A DNA stretch of 64,000 nucleotides from an uncultured Oscillospiraceae bacterium (GCA_934660965.1 CAKUIM010000011.1:1-64000); one strand, 5' to 3'. Counted from the stretch's first letter, positions 41,535-50,536 are shown. The notes: a model not told the origin generated them from the letters alone. A program made the numbers and translations.

Positions 41535-42360
41535 CGGAACGGCCCTGGCGGCCAAGCTCAAGGCGGAGCTGCGCCAGGCGGCGGAGGGCCTGCCCCGGCG
41601 GCCCGGCCTTGCGGTGATCATCGTGGGGGAGGACCCGGCCTCCCGGGTGTATGTCAACGGCAAGAAGCGGGACTGCGCCCAGTGCGGCTTTTACAGCGAG
41701 GAATACGCCCTGCCCGCCCAGACGCCGCAGCAGGAGCTGCTGGATCTGATTGGGGCGCTCAACATCCGGGAGGACATTGACGGCATCCTGGTGCAGCTGC
41801 CCCTGCCGGATGGCTTTGACGAGCAGCGGGTGCTCCTTGCCATCGACCCGGGGAAGGATGTGGACTGCTTCCACCCTTATAACGTGGGCCGGCTCACCAT
41901 CGGCCGGCCGGTGTTCGAGCCGTGCACCCCCGGCGGCGTGATGGCCATGCTCCGGGAATACGGCATCGACCCTGCGGGGAAGCGCTGCGTGGTGCTGGGG
42001 CGCTCCAACATCGTGGGAAAGCCCATGGCATTGATGCTGCTCCACGCCAACGGCACGGTGACGGTGTGCCACTCCAAAACGCCGGACATGGCCGCCATCG
42101 CCGCCGGGGCGGACATTCTGGTGTCCGCGGTGGGCAAGGCGGGCCTTGTCACCGGCGATATGGTGAAGGAGGGCGCGGTGGTCATCGACGTGGCCATGAA
42201 CCGGAACGCCGAGGGCAAGCTGTGCGGCGACGTGTGCTATGAAGCGGCGGCGGAGCGGGCGGCCTATATCACGCCGGTGCCCGGCGGGGTGGGCCCCATG
42301 ACCCGCGCCATCCTGATGAAGAATACCCTGACGGCGGCAAAGCTCCACCAGGGATTGTGA
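41515..42360 (+). CDS. folD: Methylenetetrahydrofolate dehydrogenase/cyclohydrolase
   Basis: This 281-residue bifunctional enzyme converts methylene-THF to formyl-THF. YVNGKKRDCAQCGF contains the active-site Tyr and Lys, GILVQLPLP is the second signature, and VVLGRSNIVGKPMALMLL with PGGVGPMT forms the NADP-binding half. The start is ATG 41515 after GAGGAAGAGG. It is the last gene of the ymfF-ymfH-lgt-folD row before a strong terminator. Confidence 0.96.
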   Translation: MAAIKIDGTALAAKLKAELRQAAEGLPRRPGLAVIIVGEDPASRVYVNGKKRDCAQCGFYSEEYALPAQTPQQELLDLIGALNIREDIDGILVQLPLPDGFDEQRVLLAIDPGKDVDCFHPYNVGRLTIGRPVFEPCTPGGVMAMLREYGIDPAGKRCVVLGRSNIVGKPMALMLLHANGTVTVCHSKTPDMAAIAAGADILVSAVGKAGLVTGDMVKEGAVVIDVAMNRNAEGKLCGDVCYEAAAERAAYITPVPGGVGPMTRAILMKNTLTAAKLHQGL

Positions 42361-42366
42361 GAGGGG

Positions 42367-42404
42367 AAGCCCCCGTCCGGCGGTCGCCGGACGGGGGCTT
42401 TTGC
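42367..42404 (+). terminator. Terminator after folD
   Basis: The perfect 15-bp stem aagcccccgtccggc/gccggacgggggctt has a 4-nt loop and is followed by ttgcc. Stem strength is high; the T-run is short. Confidence 0.8.
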
Positions 42405-42454
42405 CATATGGGCGGCACATCGCGCATACCCTCATTATGATGGGGGTGAGGGAG

Positions 42455-43180
42455 ATGCTGGGTGCGATGGAGCGGCGGCAGGGAAGGGGCAGGGCGGAGC
42501 TGCGCACGGTAGAGCTTGCCGGAATGAAGCTTGCCTGGGTGACGCTGCCGGAGCCCGAGGGGGCAAGCCCGCGGCAGCGGGAACGGCAGGAGAGGCGGGG
42601 GTGGCGGCTGCTGCGCCGGGCGGGGGTGTCTCAGGTGGTGCTGCCCGGGGACTGGGACGGGGAGGTGCCCGCCGGCTTTGCCCGGGTGGAGACGCTGCCC
42701 TTTTACCGGGCCCAGGCGGACCTTCTGGCCCTGGGGGCCCTTGCGCGGCAGGGGATACCGCCGGAGCGCGCCTGCGTGGGGCTCTCGGCGCCCCGGCTGT
42801 CTTCGGAGCTTCAGCGCGCGGCGCTTTTGCTTTGCCCCCGGGTGCGCCGCCTGGCCATCGACGTGCCCGGGGGCGGGGCGGAGTACGCCCAGTGGCTCCA
42901 CAGGCGGTACGGCCTGCCGGTGGAGCCGGCAGGCCACGCTGACGCCGCGGTGCATTTCGGCCCCTGCCCGGCCTGGGCCCGGAGCGGGGACGTGTGCCTG
43001 GGGGAAGAGACATTCCGCCTTGGCGGGCTGCGGCTGTGTACGCCGGGGCTTGCCCTGCCGGAGGGCTATGCCGAGGGGCTGCGTGCCGCGCTGTGGCAGC
43101 GGGGGCTGCTGCGCCGGGACGATCTGCGGGTGGAGTGGGACGGCGGCGGAGCGTGGAGGCGACTCAAGGTTAACCCATGA
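42455..43180 (+). CDS. Unknown arginine-rich protein
   Basis: This 241-residue protein is rich in Arg, Ala, Gly and Leu, with no membrane helix or signal peptide. Several start codons are possible; I chose ATG 42455 because GGGGTG precedes it at 6 bases. Predicted alternation of strands and helices (VSQVVLPGDWDG, RRLAIDVPGGG) suggests a Rossmann-like fold, but I recognise no family. The strong GC bias means that the frame could be partly fortuitous, yet it spans the gap between folD and smpB cleanly. Confidence 0.6.
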   Translation: MLGAMERRQGRGRAELRTVELAGMKLAWVTLPEPEGASPRQRERQERRGWRLLRRAGVSQVVLPGDWDGEVPAGFARVETLPFYRAQADLLALGALARQGIPPERACVGLSAPRLSSELQRAALLLCPRVRRLAIDVPGGGAEYAQWLHRRYGLPVEPAGHADAAVHFGPCPAWARSGDVCLGEETFRLGGLRLCTPGLALPEGYAEGLRAALWQRGLLRRDDLRVEWDGGGAWRRLKVNP

Positions 43181-43263
43181 GACCATATTCCCCATATTTT
43201 TTTGTTCACTTGTCCAAGATGTATTGCAGTCCTATCCTGAGACGCCTTTCCGCCGATTTCCCC

Positions 43264-43292
43264 TTGCGCGGCGGGGAAAGAAATGGTATACT
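43264..43292 (+). promoter_or_regulatory. Candidate promoter of smpB
   Basis: TTGCGC (43264-43269) and TATACT (43287-43292) have a 17-bp spacer, 33 bp before smpB. Confidence 0.6.
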
Positions 43293-43324
43293 GATGAAAC
43301 CTGCCCAGGAAGGAGGTGCCGGAC

Positions 43325-43786
43325 ATGGGAAAACAGTCGGTCAAGCAGATCGCGTCCAACCGCAAGGCGTTTCACGATTACTTTGTGGAGGACCGGTTTG
43401 AGGCCGGGATAGAGCTGGCCGGCACCGAGGTCAAGAGCGTGCGGAAGGGGAACGTGAACCTGAAGGACGCCTTCTGCGCCGTGAAGGACGGGGAGATGTT
43501 CCTCTATGGGATGCATATCTCCCCCTATGAGCAGGGCAATATCTTCAACAAGGACCCCCGGCGCACCCGCAGGCTGCTGCTGCACAAGCGGGAGATCTGG
43601 AAGCTTCAGGCCAAGGCCCAGCAGGACGGCTATGCCATCGTGCCGCTGTCGGTGTACCTGTCCGGGCCGCGGGTAAAGGTGGAGATCGCCCTTGCCCGGG
43701 GCAAAAAGCTCTATGACAAGCGGGAGGACGCCGCCCGGCGGGACGCCAAGCGGGAGATGGACCGCATCAACCGCGGGCGGTATTGA
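43325..43786 (+). CDS. smpB: SsrA-binding protein SmpB
   Basis: This 153-residue beta-barrel RNA-binding protein carries tmRNA to stalled ribosomes. Signature blocks are GIELAGTEVKSVRKGNVNLK, HISPYEQGNIFNKDPRRTR and the basic C-terminal tail KREMDRINRGRY. I chose ATG 43325, with AAGGAGG 8 bases upstream, over the in-frame GTG 43316. The tmRNA gene lies 0.8 kb downstream. Confidence 0.96.
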   Translation: MGKQSVKQIASNRKAFHDYFVEDRFEAGIELAGTEVKSVRKGNVNLKDAFCAVKDGEMFLYGMHISPYEQGNIFNKDPRRTRRLLLHKREIWKLQAKAQQDGYAIVPLSVYLSGPRVKVEIALARGKKLYDKREDAARRDAKREMDRINRGRY

Positions 43787-43843
43787 GGCGCGGCGGCACA
43801 GCCTCCATTCGTATGGATAACATGGACAAAGGAGTGTATTTTC

Positions 43844-44365
43844 ATGGCGCAGAACCCCATCGTGACCATTGAGATGGAAAACGGCGATGTCATCAAGGCG
43901 GAGCTCTATCCCGAGACGGCGCCCAACACCGTCAACAATTTTATTTCCCTGGCGAACAAGGGCTTTTATAACGGCCTGATCTTCCACCGGGTCATCCCCG
44001 GCTTTATGATCCAGGGCGGCGACCCGGAGGGCGTGGGCATCGGCGGGCCCGGCTACTCCATCAAGGGCGAGTTCACCCAGAACGGCTTCCAGAACGGCCT
44101 GTCCCACACCGCCGGCGTGCTGTCCATGGCCCGGGCGGCCCATCCCAATTCCGCCGGCAGCCAGTTTTTCATCATGCATGAGGACGGCCCCTTCCTGGAC
44201 GGCAGCTATGCCGCCTTCGGCAAGGTGACCGAGGGAATGGACGCGGTGGACGCCATCGTCAACGCCAAGCGCGACCGGATGGATAAGCCCCTGGCCGATC
44301 AGCGCATGAAGACCGTCACCGTGGAGACCTTCGGCGTCGCCTATCCCGAGCCCGAGAAGGTCTGA
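43844..44365 (+). CDS. Cyclophilin-type peptidyl-prolyl isomerase
   Basis: This 173-residue cytosolic cyclophilin shows the family blocks NNFISLANKGFYNGLIFHRV, PGFMIQGGDPEG, SMARAAHPNSAGSQFFIMH and AAFGKVTEGMDAVDAI. It lacks a signal peptide. It lies between smpB and ssrA with an AAAGGAG site. The 3' hairpin gtggccggcgg/ccgccggccac (44384-44411) follows without a T-run. Confidence 0.95.
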   Translation: MAQNPIVTIEMENGDVIKAELYPETAPNTVNNFISLANKGFYNGLIFHRVIPGFMIQGGDPEGVGIGGPGYSIKGEFTQNGFQNGLSHTAGVLSMARAAHPNSAGSQFFIMHEDGPFLDGSYAAFGKVTEGMDAVDAIVNAKRDRMDKPLADQRMKTVTVETFGVAYPEPEKV

Positions 44366-44571
44366 TTTTTCAGGTTATCTCCCTGTGGCCGGCGGTTCCC
44401 GCCGCCGGCCACCCCCTAATACCGCGGCTGCCGTTTTTTCGCTGCTGTTTCCCGCTTTGATACCCGCATAAAAACCAAGCGCAGCGGTTTTTGTGCGGAG
44501 AGGAGAAGCAGCGGAATGAATGAGGCTCACCGCTTGCGGCGGGCCGAACGATATGGAGCATGCTTCGACGA

Positions 44572-44918
44572 GGGGGCGTACTGGTTTCGACGGGAGTGTA
44601 GAAGCAGGAATAGCGAGCGGATGTGCCCAGCATCCTGAAAATGGGCAACTTATAAATTAAAGAACAACGATAACGTAGTTCTCGCCGCTGCTTAATGCGG
44701 CCGTCCTGCCCGGAAGGACCACGAGCCGGGTCTGGGCGTAACCTGAGTGGTGCCCGTGCGTTCGGAAAGAGTTGACCGTTCCACGCATTATGACTCTACC
44801 AATCCCAGGAGTGTGACGACCTGCGCCTGGGTGAGGGAATGTAACGGATCGTCTGCGCTCGGAGAAGTTCCTGTGGAAATGCTTTCGGACAGGGGTTCGA
44901 CTCCCCTCGCCTCCACCA
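44572..44918 (+). ncRNA. ssrA: Transfer-messenger RNA
   Basis: The one-piece tmRNA is 347 nt. The acceptor stem pairs GGGGGCG (44572-44578) with CGCCTCC (44908-44914), followed by encoded ACCA. The T-loop ggttcgactcc is near the 3' end. The tag frame before TAA 44693-44695 reads KNNDNVVLAAA, ending in the small hydrophobic residues recognised by ClpXP-type proteases; the exact resume codon is inferred. It works with SmpB. Confidence 0.97.
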
Positions 44919-44923
44919 TATGG

Positions 44924-44985
44924 AATGCCTACAGTAAACTGAACAGTTCTTTTCGGACTGGTCAATACTGTAGGCATTTTCTTTT
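44924..44985 (+). terminator. Terminator after tmRNA
   Basis: The stem aatgcctacagta/tactgtaggcatt closes a long loop and is followed by ttcttttg. It could also be the inverted-repeat end of a lost IS element whose remnant begins just beyond. Confidence 0.7.
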
Positions 44986-45100
44986 GTCCTGATGCCGTGC
45001 GATAAAATTCCATTTCCACTTGATGCGGCGTCGAAAAACTGAGCCGCTGATGGGGGCGATAGTCATTATAGAATTCGATAGATGCAGCGCACAAAATTAC
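44978..45100 (-). pseudogene. IS3-family transposase C-terminal remnant
   Basis: The minus strand reads IEFYNDYRPHQRLSFSTPHQ, then VEMEFYRTASGQKK, matching the end of the DDE integrase domain of IS3-family transposases (motif FYNxxRPHxxLxxxTP). No start, no catalytic Asp-Asp-Glu region and no proper stop remain. It lies immediately 3' of the tmRNA gene, a known integration hot spot. Only about 100 bp survive, so the element is long dead. Confidence 0.75.
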
Positions 45101-45174
45101 AAGCTGCGGCATTGGGGCCATTTGCTTCTGCGCCCGGCTGGGCGTTCTTTTTTACCCTTTGAGGGGCGCAGAAG

Positions 45175-45207
45175 AGTAAAAATCCCCCCGGCGTGGGCCG
45201 GGGGGAT
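45175..45207 (-). terminator. Terminator of the nucleoside transporter operon
   Basis: The stem atccccccggc/gccggggggat with a 4-nt loop is followed on the minus strand by ttttta, 47 bp after nupQ. The rest of 45101-45174 holds another inverted repeat, cttctgcgcc/ggcgcagaag, and no gene. Confidence 0.85.
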
Positions 45208-45253
45208 GGGAAGCGAAGCGGGAGGCAGATGCGCGCAGGGGAGGGGAGCGGCT

Positions 45254-46237
45254 TCAGCGCTCCTCCCGGAAGTAGCTCAGGCCAAGGGCGGCGGGGGGCT
45301 GATTCTCCCGCTTGTTGCGCATGCTGGTGATGATGAGCACGATCAGCGTCACCACATAGGGCAGCATCTTGTAAAGCTCCTTCACGGCCAGGTTGCCGGA
45401 GGGGAGAAACAGGTAGAGAATGTAGAGTCCGCCGAAGAGGATGGAGGCCAGAATGCTCACGTTGGGCCGCCAGATGGTGAAGATGACCAGCGCGATGGCA
45501 AGCCAGCCCCGGTCACCGAAGGCGTTGTTGGACCACACGCCGCTGGCGTAGTCCATCACATAGTATAGCCCGCCAAGGCCGGCAATCATGCTGCCCACGC
45601 AGGTGGCTACATATTTATAGCGGGCCACGCTGATGCCGGCGGAGTCGGCGGTGGCAGGGTTCTCGCCCACGGCCCGGAGGTAGAGGCCCCGGCGGGTGTG
45701 CTTGAGCACATAGGAGGCAACAAGGGCCAGCGCCACGGCCAGATACGCGGCAAAGCCGTAAGACAGGAAGATGTCGCCGAACCAGCCCAGCTTCTCGGCA
45801 AAGGGCAGGGGACGGCTGAAATAGGCACTGGTGCGGGACAGGGCAATGGAGGGTACCTCCGCCCCGGTGAGCTTGATGAGGGAGCCGCCGAAGAAGTTGC
45901 CGAAGCCCACGCCGAAGGTGGTCAGGGCAAGGCCGGCCACGTTCTGGTTGGCCCGGAGGGTGACGGTGAGAAGGCAGTAGAGAAGGCCCATGAGCAGCGA
46001 GCCCAGCAGGCAGGAGAACAGCGGGATGAGGATGGCGGGCAGGGCGGACATGCTCTCACCGGCGGCCTGCTCGTAGAGGAACGCGCCGATGACGCCGCTG
46101 ATGCCGCCCACATACATCACGCCCGGGATGCCCAGATTCAGGTTGCCGGACTTCTCGGTGAGGGTCTCGCCGATGCTGCCGTAGAGCAGGGGCACGCCCT
46201 GCATCACTGCCCGGGGGATAAAGGTGATAAAGTCCAT
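45254..46237 (-). CDS. nupQ: Nucleoside-type ABC transporter permease (NupQ-like)
   Basis: This 327-residue polytopic permease of the BmpA-linked (BPD_transp_2) family has 8-10 predicted helices. LTEKSGNLNLGIPGVMYVGG is the conserved N-terminal block of these nucleoside permeases, and YLRAVGENPATADSAGISVA is the cytoplasmic coupling region. It is last in the operon, 3 bp after nupP. The substrate is probably purine nucleosides, judged from the guanine riboswitch and neighbouring xpt and ade. Confidence 0.9.
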   Translation of the reverse strand: MDFITFIPRAVMQGVPLLYGSIGETLTEKSGNLNLGIPGVMYVGGISGVIGAFLYEQAAGESMSALPAILIPLFSCLLGSLLMGLLYCLLTVTLRANQNVAGLALTTFGVGFGNFFGGSLIKLTGAEVPSIALSRTSAYFSRPLPFAEKLGWFGDIFLSYGFAAYLAVALALVASYVLKHTRRGLYLRAVGENPATADSAGISVARYKYVATCVGSMIAGLGGLYYVMDYASGVWSNNAFGDRGWLAIALVIFTIWRPNVSILASILFGGLYILYLFLPSGNLAVKELYKMLPYVVTLIVLIITSMRNKRENQPPAALGLSYFREER

Positions 46238-46240
46238 GGC

Positions 46241-47341
46241 TTAGCCCTCCTTGCTGCCCGACTTGCGCAGGCTGAGCTTGTAGGTGATGAAGAACTCACT
46301 GCCGATAATGAAGAAGAGGATGATGCCGGTGAGGATATCCGCAAAGGACTGGTTGAGGCCGAAGGTGGTGGAGATCTCGCCGGCGCCCCGCTCCAGGAAG
46401 ATGAGCAGGAACGAGGTGAAGATCATGGCAATGGGGTCGAACTTGGCAAGCCAGGACACCATCACGGCGGTAAAGCCCCGGCCGGAGCCGATGGTGGTGG
46501 TGATGGTGTGGTCGGTGCCGCCCACCAGCAGCAGGCCGGCCAGGCCGCACAGCGCGCCGGAGAGCATCATGGTGCGCATGATGACCTTGCCTACCTTGAT
46601 GCCCACATAGCGGGCGGTGCGCTCGCTTTCGCCCACAACGGAGATCTCATAGCCATGCTTGGTGTAGTTGAGATAGATGTAGACCAGCACCGTGAGCACC
46701 GCCACGATGAGAATGTTCAGAAGGTACTCCTGGCCGCCGATCTCGGGCAGCCACCCGGCCTGGGTGCTCTGATTGATGATGCCGATCTTGCCCGCACCCT
46801 TGGGAACCTCCCACAGGATGACGAAGAAGGCCACCAGCTGGGTCGCCACGTAGTTCATCATCAGGGTGAAGAGGGTCTCGTTAGTGTTCCAGCGGGCCTT
46901 GAAGATGGCGGGGATAAGGCCCCAGATGGCGCCGGCCACCATACTGGAGACCACCATGAGCACGATGAGCAGCCAGTTGGGGATCTTGTCTCCCAGGAGG
47001 ATCATGCACGCCGCCGTGGCAAGGCCGCCCATGAGGAGCTGGCCCTGGCCGCCGATGTTCCAAAAGCGCATCCGGAAGGCAGGGGTCACCGCCAGGGACA
47101 CGCACAGCAAAATGGCCATGTTCTGCAAAAGCGCCCACACCTTGCGCCGGGTGCCGAAGGCACCGCGGACAATGGTGGCGTAGACCTTGATGGGGTCCTG
47201 CCCGGTGAGCAGGGTGGTGACCACGGCGCACACCAGCAGCGCCAGGATGATGGCGGCCGCCCGGATGCCCCAGGCCGCGTACCAGGGGAGGCTCTTGCGC
47301 TTGACGATGTGGAAGCGCGGCGTATGCTGCTTATTCTTCAT
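46241..47341 (-). CDS. nupP: Nucleoside-type ABC transporter permease (NupP-like)
   Basis: This 366-residue polytopic permease pairs with NupQ. The conserved block FWNIGGQGQLLMGGLATAAC and the coupling loop YEISVVGESERTARYVGIKV identify the family. A basic N-terminal tail (MKNKQHTPRFHIVKRK) precedes the first helix. It overlaps the ATPase gene by 11 bp, so translation is coupled. Confidence 0.9.
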   Translation of the reverse strand: MKNKQHTPRFHIVKRKSLPWYAAWGIRAAAIILALLVCAVVTTLLTGQDPIKVYATIVRGAFGTRRKVWALLQNMAILLCVSLAVTPAFRMRFWNIGGQGQLLMGGLATAACMILLGDKIPNWLLIVLMVVSSMVAGAIWGLIPAIFKARWNTNETLFTLMMNYVATQLVAFFVILWEVPKGAGKIGIINQSTQAGWLPEIGGQEYLLNILIVAVLTVLVYIYLNYTKHGYEISVVGESERTARYVGIKVGKVIMRTMMLSGALCGLAGLLLVGGTDHTITTTIGSGRGFTAVMVSWLAKFDPIAMIFTSFLLIFLERGAGEISTTFGLNQSFADILTGIILFFIIGSEFFITYKLSLRKSGSKEG

Positions 47342-48899
47342 CGCTTTCTTTTCCTCCTAACCGGGTCATCATAAGGCCCACGTCCCGCTTTCTGGCGCCC
47401 CGGCCGTCAACGATGCCGCTGACCTTGCCGCCGCACAGCACCAGGATCCGGTCGGACAGCTCAAGCAGCACGTCCAGGTCCTCGCCCACGTAAATGACGG
47501 CCACGCCCCGCTCCTTCTGGCGGTTGATGAGGTCGTAAATGGTGTAGGAGGCGTTGATGTCAAGGCCGCGCACGGCGTAGGCGGTGAGCAGCACCGTGGG
47601 GGCGGAGGCGATCTCCCGGCCCACCAGCACCTTCTGCACGTTGCCGCCGGAGAGCCGGCGCACCGGGGTGGAGAGGTTGGGGGTGCTCACCTCAAGCTCG
47701 CTGACCACGCTCTCGGCCAGCTTCCGGGGGGAGCGCCGGTCCAGGAAGGGGGAGCGGCCCCGGCGGTAGGAGCGCAGCATCATGTTGGCGGAGATGTCCA
47801 TATTGCCCACAAGGCCCATGCCCAGCCGGTCCTCGGGGACGAAGGAGAGGGACACGCCCAGCTCCGCGATGCTCAAGGGGTCCTTGCCCAGCAGGGGATC
47901 CACCCGGCCGTCGTCCTCCAGATAGTCGATGCTGCCCGACTCTACGGGCTGCAGGCCGGCGATGGCCTCCAGCAGCTCCTTCTGGCCGCAGCCGGAGATG
48001 CCCGCGATGCCCAGCACCTCGCCGCTGTTGGCGGTGAAGGATACGTCGTCCAGTTTCAGAACGCCCTCGATGCTGCGCACCGTCAGGTGCTCCACCCGGA
48101 TGCGGGGCCTGGGGTTCTGGGGCTCGGGGCGGCGGATGCTCAGGGACACGGCGTGGCCCACCAGCATGTTGGTCATCTCGGCGGCGTTGGACTGGGCGGT
48201 GGGCATGTCCCCGATAAACTGCCCGTGGCGCAGGATGGCCACCCGGTCGGAGAGCTCCTCCACCTCGTTCATCTTGTGGGTGATGATGACGATGGCCTTG
48301 CCGTCGTTGCGCATGTTGCGCAGCACGGCGAAGAGCTTGTCCGTCTCCTGGGGGGTGAGCACGGCGGTAGGCTCGTCCAGAATGAGGATGTCCGCCCCGC
48401 GGTAGAGCACCTTGATGATCTCCACCGTCTGCTTCTGAGACACAGACATGTTGTAGATCTTCTCCCAGGGGTCAAGCTCGAAGCCGTAGGCGTCGCACAG
48501 CTCCTTCACCCGCCGGGCGGCGCGGTTCAGGTCCAGCCGGCCCTTTTCCTCCAGGCCCAGCACGATGTTCTCCACCGCCGTGAGCACGTCCACCAGCTTG
48601 AAGTGCTGATGAATCATGCCGATGCCGTAGGAGAAGGCGTCCTTGGGGGAGCGGATGACCGCCTCCTTGCCATCGATGAAGATCTGGCCGGAGTCGGGGA
48701 AGTAGATGCCCGCCAGCATGTTCATCAGCGTGGTCTTTCCGCTTCCGTTTTCCCCCAGCAGGGCCAGAATCTCGCCCTTGTAGATGTCAAGCCAAACCTT
48801 GTCGTTGGCTACCACCGTGCCGAAGGTCTTGGTGATGTTGCGCATTTGTACCGTTGGGGTCCGCTCCTGGGCGGCACTGTTCAGTTCCAAGCAATCCAC
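47331..48899 (-). CDS. nupO: Nucleoside-type ABC transporter ATP-binding protein (NupO-like)
   Basis: This 522-residue protein has two fused nucleotide-binding domains. The first is complete: Walker A GENGSGKTT, signature MSVSQKQTVEIIK, Walker B ILILDEPTAVL. The second is degenerate, with GISGCGQKE in place of Walker A and LLTAYAVRGLDI in place of Walker B, as in the CUT2/NupO type. The GTG start at 48899 has GGGAG too close for comfort, so the true start is uncertain. It energises NupPQ. Confidence 0.9.
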   Translation of the reverse strand: MDCLELNSAAQERTPTVQMRNITKTFGTVVANDKVWLDIYKGEILALLGENGSGKTTLMNMLAGIYFPDSGQIFIDGKEAVIRSPKDAFSYGIGMIHQHFKLVDVLTAVENIVLGLEEKGRLDLNRAARRVKELCDAYGFELDPWEKIYNMSVSQKQTVEIIKVLYRGADILILDEPTAVLTPQETDKLFAVLRNMRNDGKAIVIITHKMNEVEELSDRVAILRHGQFIGDMPTAQSNAAEMTNMLVGHAVSLSIRRPEPQNPRPRIRVEHLTVRSIEGVLKLDDVSFTANSGEVLGIAGISGCGQKELLEAIAGLQPVESGSIDYLEDDGRVDPLLGKDPLSIAELGVSLSFVPEDRLGMGLVGNMDISANMMLRSYRRGRSPFLDRRSPRKLAESVVSELEVSTPNLSTPVRRLSGGNVQKVLVGREIASAPTVLLTAYAVRGLDINASYTIYDLINRQKERGVAVIYVGEDLDVLLELSDRILVLCGGKVSGIVDGRGARKRDVGLMMTRLGGKESDEE

Positions 48900-49022
48900 A
48901 CTCCCGTCTTGTACGCTCTCGTTTTCGCCGATGGGTCAATGTCCGGAAAATCAGAATACTGCAAAGGGCAGCCGGGCGGCCCGATGTCGCCAAACTCCCC
49001 TTTGCAGCAGGTGATAGGGAAA

Positions 49023-49062
49023 AGGGGAAGCCCCGCGCGGAAAAGGCCCGGGGCTTCCCCAG
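49023..49062 (-). terminator. Hairpin between bmpA and nupO
   Basis: The stem ggggaagccccg/cggggcttcccc is followed on the minus strand by ttttccct. It lies after bmpA and before nupO and may act as a partial terminator, giving more binding protein than transporter. Confidence 0.65.
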
Positions 49063-49072
49063 AGAAGAAGAT

Positions 49073-50329
49073 TTAGAACGCGGTATCCAGCAGCTCGATG
49101 CCGTCGATCTTCAGGTCAAAATAGGGGGCGGAACGGAACTTGGACTCCTGGAAGGCACCGTTCTCCACCACCTCGGTGTCGGGGGTGTAGTTGGCGTCGG
49201 TGTCCACGTCGGCCATGTAGGAGGAGATGGCGGCGCCGTCCACGGTGAAGGTGGCCAGGTCGAACACCTGACGGGTACCGGCCTCCAGCTCGGCGCGGAC
49301 AGCGGCCACGGCCTCAGTGGTGCCGGCGGCAGCAGCGTTCTCGTTGAAGTCGGTGAGCACTACAGAGCCGGTGGCCAGGGTGCCGGTCCAGTCCTTGGCA
49401 ATCTCGGTGCCGGACTGCACGCAGCCGATGGCGTACTTGAAGTAGGGAGCCCAGTCAATGCGGGAGGAGACGATGAAGGTGTTGGGGCAGGCGGCAATGG
49501 TGGAGCCGTTGTAGGAGACGTTGGGTACGCCGGCGTTCTCGCAGGCGGTGGGGGCGCCCATGGAGTCGGCGTGCTGGGAAATGAGCACGCAGCCCTGGTC
49601 GATGAGCTTGTTGGCGGCTTCCTTCTCGGCGGTCTCGTCATACCAGGCGCCGGTGAAGGTGACCTTCATGGTGGCGCTCTCACACACGGAGCGGGCGCCC
49701 AGGAAGAAGGAGGTGTAGCCGGAGACCACCTCGGCGTAGGTGTAAGCGCCCACGTAGCCGATGACAGCCTGGTCGGCGGTGATCTTGCCGGACTCGATCA
49801 TCTCGTTGAGCTTCATGCCCGCGGCGATGCCGGCAAGGTACCGGCCCTCATAGATGGAGGCGAAGGCGTTGTGGAAGTTGGCAAGGCCCTCAGTGTGGGC
49901 ACGGGTGCCGGTGGCATGGCAGAACTGGACCTCGGGGAACTTCTTGGCGGCCTGGATCATGTAGTCCTCGTGGCCGAAGGAGTCGGCGAAGATGAAGTTG
50001 CAGCCGCTGTCCACCAGGTCGGCGGCGGCCTCGTAGCACTCCTGGCCCTCGGGGATGTTGGTCTTGCTCATGTACTCAATGCCCAGCTCCTCGCAGGCGG
50101 CCTTGGCGGCATTGATGAAGTTGAGGTCGTAGGTGGAGTTCTCATCGTGCAGGAAAATGAAGCCGGCCTTGACGGTGACGGCAGTGGGCTCCTGGCTCTC
50201 GGGAGCGGTGCTGGCGCTGTCGCTGGGAGCGGCAGAGGCACCCTGAAAAGGAGCGGGCTTTTCGCTGCTGCATGCCGCGATGGAAAGGCACATCACAGCG
50301 GCCAAAAGCAAGGCAAGAAACTTTTTCAT
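49073..50329 (-). CDS. bmpA: BMP-family nucleoside-binding lipoprotein
   Basis: This 418-residue extracellular binding protein has the signal MKKFLALLLAAVMCLSIAAC with its lipobox cysteine at residue 20, then a Ser/Pro/Ala linker (21-50) and a type I periplasmic-binding fold of the BMP/PnrA family. Typical blocks are CNFIFADSFGHEDYM, YIGYVGAYTYAEV-like spacing around VIGYVGAYTYAEV, and DQGCVLISQHAD. The ATG follows GGGAGGA. A guanine-class riboswitch and terminator precede it, so purine-dependent expression is expected. Confidence 0.93.
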   Translation of the reverse strand: MKKFLALLLAAVMCLSIAACSSEKPAPFQGASAAPSDSASTAPESQEPTAVTVKAGFIFLHDENSTYDLNFINAAKAACEELGIEYMSKTNIPEGQECYEAAADLVDSGCNFIFADSFGHEDYMIQAAKKFPEVQFCHATGTRAHTEGLANFHNAFASIYEGRYLAGIAAGMKLNEMIESGKITADQAVIGYVGAYTYAEVVSGYTSFFLGARSVCESATMKVTFTGAWYDETAEKEAANKLIDQGCVLISQHADSMGAPTACENAGVPNVSYNGSTIAACPNTFIVSSRIDWAPYFKYAIGCVQSGTEIAKDWTGTLATGSVVLTDFNENAAAAGTTEAVAAVRAELEAGTRQVFDLATFTVDGAAISSYMADVDTDANYTPDTEVVENGAFQESKFRSAPYFDLKIDGIELLDTAF

Positions 50330-50390
50330 GTTTGTCTTCCTCCCAATTAAATTGGCAATTTATATCCTGCCGCACAGCGCGGCCAAGGAC

Positions 50391-50430
50391 CGAAAAAAGA
50401 AAAGCGCGGAGACACAAAACAGTCTCCGCC
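50391..50430 (-). terminator. Riboswitch-controlled terminator before bmpA
   Basis: On the minus strand the stem gcggagac/gtctccgc closes an 8-nt loop and is followed by gcttttcttttttc. It lies between the purine aptamer and bmpA and is the likely expression platform. Confidence 0.85.
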
Positions 50431-50471
50431 AACGCGCAGGTGCGGCGGCATTTCTGCCGCTGTGCCCATGC

Positions 50472-50536
50472 CGATAGTCCGGCCATTTACGGCGGCCGGG
50501 TAGAGACTTCAAACCCAAATCGTTTGTGATATATCG
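50472..50536 (-). promoter_or_regulatory. Purine riboswitch (guanine class)
   Basis: Read on the minus strand, P1 is cgata/tatcg. P2 is caaac-gatttgg-gtttg, the junction is agtctctacc, and P3 is cggcc-gccgtaaat-ggccg, closing with gactatcg. Both kissing loops match the class. The base before the final uridines of J3/1 is C (GACTA), which specifies guanine, hypoxanthine or xanthine rather than adenine. A terminator and bmpA follow, so purine excess should switch off the nucleoside transporter. Confidence 0.92.

Noticed and set aside
46241..48899. Second nucleotide-binding domain of NupO as a damaged gene
   Set aside because: The degenerate Walker motifs in the second half are normal for this ABC subfamily, so this is not evidence of decay.
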